This document shows, piece by piece, positions 8,013-13,574 of a stretch of DNA of 13,574 bases. Within the stretch, counting starts at the first letter, position 1; each line of letters starts with the position of its first letter. Source of the DNA: Verrucomicrobiia bacterium (lineage in GTDB: Bacteria; Verrucomicrobiota; Verrucomicrobiia; Opitutales; Opitutaceae); assembly GCA_030424825.1 (NCBI GenBank), contig JAUHWE010000050.1, forward strand, positions 1 to 13,574, in the 5' to 3' direction. Under the pieces are notes generated by a model. That model did no database searches, had not been told where the DNA came from, and was given only the letters and a program-made list of their open reading frames with translations. Made by a program: the position numbers and the translations under genes.

Positions 8013-8273
8013 CTAACGACGCGTATTGCGACGGATTAACCAGCGGGCGAGCCAGTAGAGGGCGAGCAAAAGCACCAGCCACCGCCAAGCGAAGAGGGTG
8101 CGCCCCAAATTGACGATCGAAGGCGGGTAAAGAATGGCGATCCCGATCCCGATGATCGCTCCGATGACGAACTTCTTGGAAATGCGAAGCTTGACCGCTT
8201 TCTTTTCGCGGGACTTCTTTTCGTTCGGGAGGGAATCGACGAGTTCCCATTCTGGATCGTCATTGTTTTTCAT
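8013..8273 (-). CDS. Small two-helix membrane protein, function unknown
   Basis: I do not recognise this 86-residue protein. It has a charged N-terminus of about 34 residues rich in Lys and Glu. Two hydrophobic segments follow: FVIGAIIGIGIAILY and, after a short loop, RWLVLLLALYWLARWL. It ends in a very basic tail with five Arg among the last seven residues. Two membrane helices with cytoplasmic ends is the likely topology by the positive-inside rule. No Shine-Dalgarno is seen before the ATG at 8273. It lies just upstream of the D,D-carboxypeptidase on the same strand, so the two may be co-transcribed and share a cell-envelope setting, but that is only inference. Overlapping frames of similar length exist here; this one is chosen for its ATG and coherent membrane pattern. 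Confidence 0.6.
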   Translation of the reverse strand: MKNNDDPEWELVDSLPNEKKSREKKAVKLRISKKFVIGAIIGIGIAILYPPSIVNLGRTLFAWRWLVLLLALYWLARWLIRRNTRR

Positions 8274-8347
8274 GCAACGGATTCAATGTTTCTGTAGGTT
8301 TTGTATTGGAGCGCTCGTTGGCGAGGTCAACGTGTAAAGGAAGAGCT

Positions 8348-8836
8348 ATGGGCAAACCGGAAGCGCAGATTCACCTAATAGTCGACGGATTCAACGTCGC
8401 GCACGCTTGGGGACTGGTAAAGAGACGATCGGGAGGGTGGATTAGCCGAATTCAAAACGCTCTTCAGGAGGAGCTGAGAGAAATCCACGACGAGAAAGAG
8501 TGGAGGATCACGATTGTTCTGGATGGGAAAGGTAACGAAATCGACCGGCAGGTGCCATTGGGAGACGATTCTTTCGTGGTCCTTTTCTCGCCTAGTTCGA
8601 TGACTGCGGACGCGGTGATCGAGCAACTGGTGAGCGGCGCCCCTCGACCCGAAGGGATCCGCGTGGCGTCGGAGGACCGGGCGATTGTGCATTCGATTGA
8701 GGCGAGTGGTGCGGAAGCGATGTCCCCTGCCGCGCTACGGGTGGAGGTTGGCGCCGCACGGCGAGTGAAGCGGTCTCGTTTGAAAAACAATGCAGATGCG
8801 TCAAAAAACGCTTTCGAAAATCGGATTCCTCTGTAG
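8348..8836 (+). CDS. YacP-like NYN-domain (PIN-like) ribonuclease
   Basis: The 162-residue product fits the YacP/NYN family (DUF901), PIN-like metal-dependent RNA-cleaving proteins; B. subtilis YacP (Rae1) is a ribosome-associated endonuclease. The family pattern is visible in order: LIVDGFNVAHAW (10-21), with first acidic residue Asp13; ITIVLDGKG (54-62), with Asp59; TADAVIEQLV (86-95), with Asp88; and VASEDRAI (106-113), with Glu109 and Asp110. A basic tail after residue 138 (RRVKRSRLK) could contact RNA. I chose ATG 8348 because AAGGAAG lies just upstream; a TTG at 8306 would add 14 residues that do not fit the family. The gene ends 17 bases before the DUF2851 gene, suggesting an operon. 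Ribosome association is known for YacP and not shown here. Confidence 0.85.
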   Translation: MGKPEAQIHLIVDGFNVAHAWGLVKRRSGGWISRIQNALQEELREIHDEKEWRITIVLDGKGNEIDRQVPLGDDSFVVLFSPSSMTADAVIEQLVSGAPRPEGIRVASEDRAIVHSIEASGAEAMSPAALRVEVGAARRVKRSRLKNNADASKNAFENRIPL

Positions 8837-8853
8837 ATTGAGGGTTCGCTCCG

Positions 8854-10047
8854 ATGAATGTTACCCTAGGCGTAGAAGAATTCCAGGGCCTTTATGGGCC
8901 CTTTCAAGTCAGTGAGTTGGTTCTCCAGAAAATCTGGCTGAAAGGCGCTTTTGATTCCAAGCGATTGTTGGATAGTTGTGGGAGGCCAGTGCGGGTGCTT
9001 TTCCCCGGCCGTTGGAACCGGCTAGCGGGTCCCGATTTTAAAGAGGGCATCCTCGAGATTGACGGGGAAACAGTGGAGGGCGATGTCGAGATCCACTTCT
9101 CGCAAAACGACTGGAAAGCCCACGGCCACCACGAAAATCCCAATTTCGACCGCGTTGTGCTGCACGTCGTCTACCATCCTGTTCGATCGAGGGACGGCGA
9201 GACGATGACGGCTTCCCGGACTGTGGTTCCTACCGTCTCATTGATGGATTTGCTTTGGTACGACTTGGAAGAATACGCGAGCGAAGATTCAATCATCGAG
9301 TCGACGGGAGGCTCCAGTGAAGCGGCGTTTGAGAAACTGTTTGAACAGAGCATCGAGCAGCGGCGAGAGTGCTTGAGAGTCGCGGCACTGGAACGTTGGA
9401 ATATGAAGCAGAAATTTGCCAAGCTCAGGATTGAACGCCTGGGTTGGGTCGAGGCATGTCACATGACGGCCTTGGAAATCATGGGTTATGCGGCCAATCG
9501 CATTCCCATGTTGCACGTCGCTGCCGCCTATCCTGCATTGAAAATGCGACCGAAGCCTCTCGAAGTGGCAAAGCTTTGGGAAGCCGGTCGGGACTTTTGG
9601 ACCACTTCGGGGGTCCGCCCGGCAAATCATCCTAAGATTCGGCTCGAGCAGTTTTGCCGCTGGATTTCTGACCGGCCAGACTGGCATGACTTGCTTCTTT
9701 CATTGGCATCGCGTCTTCCCGCCAATCCGATAGGTGAAGAACGCACAACCGAGTATCGAAAGGCGGTAGGTATCTCGCAGATTCAGGAGATCGTTTCTGA
9801 CAAGATCGTAGGGCGCTCGGTGAGTGGATCCAAGTTGGATACGCTTATTTGTGACGGATTTCTCCCGCTTTTGGCGGCCCAAAGCGGAAGCGACTTCAGT
9901 GGGCTTTGGTTTCACTGGTATGCGGGGAATGTGCCTGAGTATCTAGGAGAGAGCCTTAACAGCTTGAGTGTTCTGGAAACGGGCCGCTTTCCCAAATCGA
10001 ATGGGTGGGTCCAAGGAATGCTGAAAATCAAACATGCGGCGGCATAG
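8854..10047 (+). CDS. DUF2851 family protein
   Basis: The 397-residue product matches the pattern I know for DUF2851, a family of unknown function common in Bacteroidota and Verrucomicrobiota. The N-terminal half carries the diagnostic motifs: PGRWNRLAGPDF (51-62) and GDVEIHFSQNDWKAHGH (76-92), followed by a VVLHVVYH strand. The many acidic and His residues there resemble a nuclease-like active site, but no activity is established to my knowledge. The C-terminal half is helical and has the ALEIMGYAANRIPM segment typical of the family. There is no signal peptide or membrane helix, so it is probably cytoplasmic. GAGGG lies 9 bases before the ATG at 8854. Only 17 bases separate it from the NYN nuclease gene, so the two are probably co-expressed. 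Confidence 0.85.
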   Translation: MNVTLGVEEFQGLYGPFQVSELVLQKIWLKGAFDSKRLLDSCGRPVRVLFPGRWNRLAGPDFKEGILEIDGETVEGDVEIHFSQNDWKAHGHHENPNFDRVVLHVVYHPVRSRDGETMTASRTVVPTVSLMDLLWYDLEEYASEDSIIESTGGSSEAAFEKLFEQSIEQRRECLRVAALERWNMKQKFAKLRIERLGWVEACHMTALEIMGYAANRIPMLHVAAAYPALKMRPKPLEVAKLWEAGRDFWTTSGVRPANHPKIRLEQFCRWISDRPDWHDLLLSLASRLPANPIGEERTTEYRKAVGISQIQEIVSDKIVGRSVSGSKLDTLICDGFLPLLAAQSGSDFSGLWFHWYAGNVPEYLGESLNSLSVLETGRFPKSNGWVQGMLKIKHAAA

Positions 10048-10062
10048 ATCGTTTGGGCTGCC

Positions 10063-10082
10063 GCTGGATTTTCAGCTTTTTT
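10063..10082 (+). terminator. Probable intrinsic terminator after the DUF2851 gene
   Basis: GCTGG (10063-10067) can pair with TCAGC (10072-10076), with one G-T wobble, around an ATTT tetraloop. Six T (10077-10082) follow directly. It lies 16 bases after the DUF2851 stop, the expected place for an operon end. The stem is short, so efficiency may be modest. Confidence 0.45.
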
Positions 10083-10169
10083 CCCTGTGTTCGGATGGGA
10101 CTTCGCTGGCCCTGTCAATCTGCGGTTTTAGAGCTTTCTACCACTAGACTTCCTTCTCTAAGGAGACGC

Positions 10170-10198
10170 TTGACTTTTAGAAGGCTGAGAAATTTACT
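10170..10198 (+). promoter_or_regulatory. Likely sigma-70-type promoter of nusA-infB
   Basis: TTGACT (10170-10175) matches the -35 consensus at five of six positions. After an ideal 17-base spacer comes TTTACT (10193-10198), matching the -10 consensus at four of six. Transcription would start near 10205, giving a leader of about 64 bases that contains the hairpin-plus-T-run at 10223-10252. It lies downstream of the terminator that closes the DUF2851 operon, so nusA appears to have its own promoter. Confidence 0.5.
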
Positions 10199-10209
10199 CC
10201 CTGCCTTAA

Positions 10210-10226
10210 TTTTCATTTTATGAAAA
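10210..10226 (+). repeat. AT-rich inverted repeat overlapping the nusA leader terminator
   Basis: TTTTCAT (10210-10216) and ATGAAAA (10220-10226) form a perfect 7-bp stem around a TTT loop. The AAAA at 10223-10226 is also the A-tract that can pair with the T-run of the following terminator, so the two structures compete for these bases. The GC-rich core of the terminator is not shared. Confidence 0.5.
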
Positions 10227-10330
10227 GTGGGTCTTTGACCCGCTTTTTTTTTCATCAGCAAAGCAATCATGAGCAGCGAAATTTTATCCGTATTGGAGTA
10301 CATGGAGAAAGAGAAAGGGATCGGTCGTGA
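10220..10330 (+). other. Possible short upstream ORF across the nusA leader terminator
   Basis: An ATG at 10220 opens a 36-codon frame ending with TGA at 10328-10330. It crosses the whole terminator and overlaps the start of nusA in the +1 frame. The nine-T tract falls exactly on three Phe codons (9-11). A ribosome translating it would unfold the hairpin. There is no Shine-Dalgarno before the ATG and the later codons look arbitrary, so it may be chance. Confidence 0.2.
10223..10252 (+). terminator. Strong intrinsic terminator in the nusA leader (candidate attenuator)
   Basis: GTGGGTC (10227-10233) and GACCCGC (10237-10243) form a 7-bp GC-rich stem with one T-G wobble and a TTT loop. The stem can be extended by A-T pairs from AAAA (10223-10226) into the T-run. 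Nine T (10244-10252) follow. The T-run ends only 16 bases before the nusA ATG, so no normal promoter fits between terminator and gene. It therefore probably works inside the nusA transcript. It could also be a backup stop for the DUF2851 operon, read by nusA transcription as well. Confidence 0.8.
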
Positions 10331-11528
10331 AGACATGATTTCTGCGATCGTTACAGCTATCAAGAATGCCGCCGCGAAAGGGGTAAATGCGGGCCAGGAG
10401 CTCAAAGTTGAGATCGATCCGAAAAATGGAAAGATGCAAGCGTGGGCACTGCTGGAAGTGGTTGATTCGGTCAGCGATCCGAAGAATGAGATTCCTTTAG
10501 AAAAGGCGCGCTTGAACCAGCCGGATATCCAGTTGGGCGATATGTATGAAAAGGAGATGGACCCGGCCTATTTGGGTCGGATAGCGGCCCAGACCGCCCG
10601 CCAGGCGATCATGCAGCGCTTGCGCCAGTTCGAGAAAGAGCGCATCTATGACGATTTTAAGGACCAAGTCGGAGACATTGTAAGTGGGATCGTTCGGAGA
10701 CGGGAACGGGGCGACCTGTGTATCGACCTTGGCAAAGCGGAAGCAATCATGCCTTCACGGGAACAAGTTCCCGGTGAGGATTACGCGCCGGGCGAACGCA
10801 TTCGTTGCTTCCTGCTGAAAATCGAAGCGTCGAACCGTGGCCCCGAGCTAATTTTGACCCGCTCGAGCCCCAAGTTTGTTCGCAGGCTATTTGATTTGGA
10901 AGTGACGGAAATCGCTGATGGAACGGTAAAGATCGAAGCCTTCGCCCGCGAGCCCGGCTACCGTACCAAGATTGCCGTTTCTTCGTCCGATCCCAAAGTA
11001 GATCCTGTAGGTGCGTGTGTCGGCGCGCGAGGAGCGCGGGTAAAGAGTATTGTCCGTGAACTTGGCGGCGAGAAAATCGATATCATCCGCTACGTCGAAG
11101 GCCCGAAGGAATTGGCTTTGGAAGCGCTCAAGCCGGCGATTCCTCGAAACGTGGAACTAGACGAAGTGAACAAACGCCTTCGCATCGAGGTGTCGGAAGA
11201 CGATTTGGCGATTGCCATCGGACGGAAGGGGCAGAATGCCCGCCTCACTTCCAAGCTCGTGGGATGGAAAATAGACATCATTAAAGAAGAGGTGCACGAG
11301 GTCAGCATGGAAGCGAAGCAGCAGCAAGCGGCCGAAGGCCTGAATCAAATCGAGGGAATCGACGATGAAGTGGCGGCTCGCCTCGTTCAAAACGGACTGA
11401 TCAGTCCTGAGGTGTTCCTCGATGTGGAATCTTCTGATTTGCAGGATCTTGGCTTTGACGCTGAGCAAGCAGATGATATTTTGGCAAAAGTGAATGCTTT
11501 CTTGGAGAAGCAGAATATTTCCTCTTAA
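10269..11528 (+). CDS. nusA: Transcription termination/antitermination factor NusA
   Basis: NusA binds RNA polymerase, promotes pausing and intrinsic termination, and takes part in rRNA antitermination. The 419-residue product has the full core: an RNA polymerase-binding N-terminal domain (about 1-130, opening [17 protein letters not shown]), an S1 domain (about 132-200), KH1 with GARG at 252-255, and KH2 with GRKG at 318-321. A C-terminal helix-hairpin-helix-type module (about 355-412, around [13 protein letters not shown]) follows. No Shine-Dalgarno is visible; the T-run of a terminator ends 16 bases before the ATG. The usual upstream partner rimP is absent here, and no ylxR gene lies between nusA and infB, which starts 67 bases downstream. 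Self-regulation through the leader terminator is plausible (inference). Confidence 0.97.
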   Translation: MSSEILSVLEYMEKEKGIGREDMISAIVTAIKNAAAKGVNAGQELKVEIDPKNGKMQAWALLEVVDSVSDPKNEIPLEKARLNQPDIQLGDMYEKEMDPAYLGRIAAQTARQAIMQRLRQFEKERIYDDFKDQVGDIVSGIVRRRERGDLCIDLGKAEAIMPSREQVPGEDYAPGERIRCFLLKIEASNRGPELILTRSSPKFVRRLFDLEVTEIADGTVKIEAFAREPGYRTKIAVSSSDPKVDPVGACVGARGARVKSIVRELGGEKIDIIRYVEGPKELALEALKPAIPRNVELDEVNKRLRIEVSEDDLAIAIGRKGQNARLTSKLVGWKIDIIKEEVHEVSMEAKQQQAAEGLNQIEGIDDEVAARLVQNGLISPEVFLDVESSDLQDLGFDAEQADDILAKVNAFLEKQNISS

Positions 11529-11595
11529 AACTGGATTTCGCATCTAATTGGAAAGGCATCGCACTACTTAAAATTTAGCACCGTAAATCTATCGC

Positions 11596-13574
11596 ATGAG
11601 CGTACGAATCTATCAGCTTTCCAAAGAGATCGGAATGGACAACGCCGAGCTTCTTGATCTCCTCCGCGAGCGAGGCTTTCAAGTCAAGAGCGCGTCCAGC
11701 ACGGTCGACAATATTTCGGCGGAATCTTTGAAAGAAGAGTTTGCGAATAAATCTGAGGACGCTGCACAAGCGGATTCTCCGGAAGAAGGGGAGTCTAAAG
11801 AAGCAGAAGAGAAGCCGATCGCACCGCCTTCGGCGAGTGCCTTTGTGCGGACCAAGGCTCAGATCGAAGAGGAAAAGGAAGCTGCTAAAGAATCGGCGGC
11901 AGCAAAAGTCGCGGCACCTCCGCCACCTGCTCCAGCACCGGCCGCTCCCAAACCGGTAGCGCCTCAATCGCCCAGTCCATTGCCCCCTCCGGCAGTTGCA
12001 AAGGCACCTACGCCTCCTCCCGTCGCGAGCCCAGCAAACGCGGGTCCCCCGCCACCACCATCTCCGACCCCGGCAGGGCCTCCTCCCATGGCGGCCCCCA
12101 CATCACCGGTTGGGGTTGGCGCTCCGGTCCCTGAAGCGAACAAAGAACCGGCGGCTGAAGAATCTGGAGAGATTCGCACGATCATTTTAAAGCCGCCAAT
12201 CGTGGTGCGCGACTTGGCGACGGAACTTGGGGTGAAGCCTTTCAAGTTGATCTCTGAACTGATGGAGATGGGCATTTTCGCTTCCATCAATCAAAGTTTA
12301 GAAGAGGATGTTGCGAGTAAGATAGCAGAAAAACGAGGTGTAATTCTCGAGATTCGTCATCGTGGTGAAGGCCTGAAGGCGAAGAAGAAAAAGGAAGTTA
12401 AGGAAGTCGATGAATCCGCGCTTCTTGAAGAGCGTCCTCCTGTAGTTTGTATTTTAGGACATGTGGACCATGGTAAGACATCCCTGCTGGATTTTATTCG
12501 CAAGGAGAACGTCGTTTCGTCTGAAGCAGGTGGCATTACTCAGCACATCGGCGCTTATCAAGTGTCGCACAAGAACAAGAAAATCACATTCCTGGATACA
12601 CCGGGTCACGCAGCATTCAATGCAATGCGGGCACGGGGAGCGGATGTGACGGATGTTGCGATTCTAATTGTAGCCGCTGATGACGGATTTATGCCCCAGA
12701 CTGACGAGGCACTGAAATTTATCCAAAAGTCTGGTGTCCAGCCGATTGTCGCGATCAATAAGATAGACACTCCCGGCGCGAATATCGACCGTGTGAAAAC
12801 TCAGATGCAAGAGCGTGGTATTCCCCCGGAAGATTGGGGCGGAGAAACGATTGCGGTTGCGATTTCAGCGCTTAAGGGCGACGGGATCGACGAGCTTCTG
12901 GATATGGTTCAGCTGCAGGCGGAGGTTCTCGAATTAAAGGCGAATCCGAAGAAGTCTGCGGAAGGAGTCGTTATTGAAGGACAGGTCGAAGTCGGACGTG
13001 GCGCTACTGCGACTGTGATTGTACAAGCCGGTACCTTAAAGGTAGGCGATGCGCTCGTATGCGGGCACAACTACACGAAAGTGAAGGCGCTCTTCAACGA
13101 GCACGGCAAGAACATGAAAGTGGCCCCTCCTTCCACCCCCGTGCGAATTATTGGCTGGTCGGGTGTTCCTGATTGTGGGGCGACCTTCCACGCTGCTAAG
13201 AATGAAAAAGCGGCCAAGCGCGAAGCGGAAGAGAATCTGGTAGGGGTTCGGGCGGAACAGAAGGCGGATGCTGAAGACCGGATGCCTACATCCCAGGAAA
13301 AGCTTTTTGCTGCAATCGCAGCGAACCAGAAAAAGACGCTTCGGTTAATCATCAAGGGCGATACTTACGGCTCGGTTGAGGCGATCAAGAATGCTTTGAT
13401 GGAGATCAAGAGTGAGAAGGTAGCGCTGGAGATTGTCCGGTCTGGAATTGGTGTTGTTAGCAAAAGCGACGTGCAAAAGGCGAGTGCGGGTGGCACCGAA
13501 ATTATCGGCTTCAATGTAAAGTCCGAGAATGGTGTTCAAGCCCTGGCAAAGCACCACGCAGTCAAGATTACGCA
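11596..13574 (+). CDS. infB: Translation initiation factor IF-2 (3' end beyond the window)
   Basis: IF-2 is the GTPase that places initiator fMet-tRNA on the ribosome and promotes subunit joining. About 659 codons are present and the frame is open at the window edge, so roughly the last quarter to third is missing. An N-terminal IF2_N-type helical domain opens with [21 protein letters not shown] Pro/Ala-rich linker spans about 105-183. A second IF2_N-like module (around [20 protein letters not shown]) precedes the GTPase domain. G-motifs are GHVDHGKT (288-295), DTPGH (334-338), NKID (388-391) and a G5 [15 protein letters not shown] forms the switch region. Domain II and the start of domain III follow. 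ATG 11596 gives the conserved N-terminus. No Shine-Dalgarno is seen. It lies 67 bases after nusA and is probably co-transcribed with it. Confidence 0.97.
   Translation, partial: MSVRIYQLSKEIGMDNAELLDLLRERGFQVKSASSTVDNISAESLKEEFANKSEDAAQADSPEEGESKEAEEKPIAPPSASAFVRTKAQIEEEKEAAKESAAAKVAAPPPPAPAPAAPKPVAPQSPSPLPPPAVAKAPTPPPVASPANAGPPPPPSPTPAGPPPMAAPTSPVGVGAPVPEANKEPAAEESGEIRTIILKPPIVVRDLATELGVKPFKLISELMEMGIFASINQSLEEDVASKIAEKRGVILEIRHRGEGLKAKKKKEVKEVDESALLEERPPVVCILGHVDHGKTSLLDFIRKENVVSSEAGGITQHIGAYQVSHKNKKITFLDTPGHAAFNAMRARGADVTDVAILIVAADDGFMPQTDEALKFIQKSGVQPIVAINKIDTPGANIDRVKTQMQERGIPPEDWGGETIAVAISALKGDGIDELLDMVQLQAEVLELKANPKKSAEGVVIEGQVEVGRGATATVIVQAGTLKVGDALVCGHNYTKVKALFNEHGKNMKVAPPSTPVRIIGWSGVPDCGATFHAAKNEKAAKREAEENLVGVRAEQKADAEDRMPTSQEKLFAAIAANQKKTLRLIIKGDTYGSVEAIKNALMEIKSEKVALEIVRSGIGVVSKSDVQKASAGGTEIIGFNVKSENGVQALAKHHAVKIT

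Noticed and set aside
11964..12290. Glycine-rich open frame on the minus strand opposite the infB linker
   Set aside because: It is the mirror of the GC-rich Pro/Ala codons of the IF-2 linker and has no independent support.
1..13574. CRISPR array, insertion sequence, prophage or defence island
   Set aside because: No repeat-spacer pattern, transposase, integrase or phage protein is visible; the genes are core metabolism, cell wall and gene-expression functions.

Overview
This window looks like a stretch of bacterial chromosome with moderate GC content and mostly housekeeping or core-metabolism genes. The protein set and the weak or absent Shine-Dalgarno sequences at several genes are compatible with Verrucomicrobiota (Opitutae-like), but this lineage call is an impression from protein style, not a computed placement. 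No phage, insertion sequence, CRISPR array or rRNA/tRNA gene was seen.

Layout. Bases 1-785 hold no gene I can support, only a few short inverted repeats. At 786-4504 (+) is a tight three-gene cluster: threonine 3-dehydrogenase (tdh), glycine C-acetyltransferase (kbl) and a POT-family di/tripeptide transporter. Together they fit import of peptides and breakdown of threonine to glycine and acetyl-CoA. Facing them at 4641-5774 (-) is a UgpC/MsmK/MalK-type sugar ABC ATPase whose signature motif is cut by an in-frame TAG, exactly where the Gln of LSGGQ should be. At 6048-6887 (+) is a shikimate-dehydrogenase-like protein with a divergent substrate-binding motif. It faces a PBP5-type D,D-carboxypeptidase (6941-7945, -), which is preceded on the same strand by a small two-helix membrane protein (8013-8273, -). 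At 8348-10047 (+) are a YacP-like NYN-domain nuclease and a DUF2851 protein, 17 bases apart. The window ends with nusA (10269-11528, +) and the first two thirds or so of infB (11596 to the window edge, +).

The most interesting non-coding signal is the short leader of nusA. A plausible sigma-70 promoter (10170-10198) is followed by a strong intrinsic terminator (10223-10252) that ends only 16 bases before the nusA start codon. Transcription of nusA-infB therefore almost has to pass through this terminator, which suggests attenuation, possibly by NusA itself. A second hairpin overlaps the terminator's A-tract, and a short upstream ORF crosses it. The other clear anomaly is the amber codon in the ABC ATPase. 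TAG is the genuine stop codon of seven of the ten complete genes here, so general amber suppression is an unlikely explanation.

I do not see a wholly new multi-gene system. The window is mainly ordinary core genes with a few checkable oddities.
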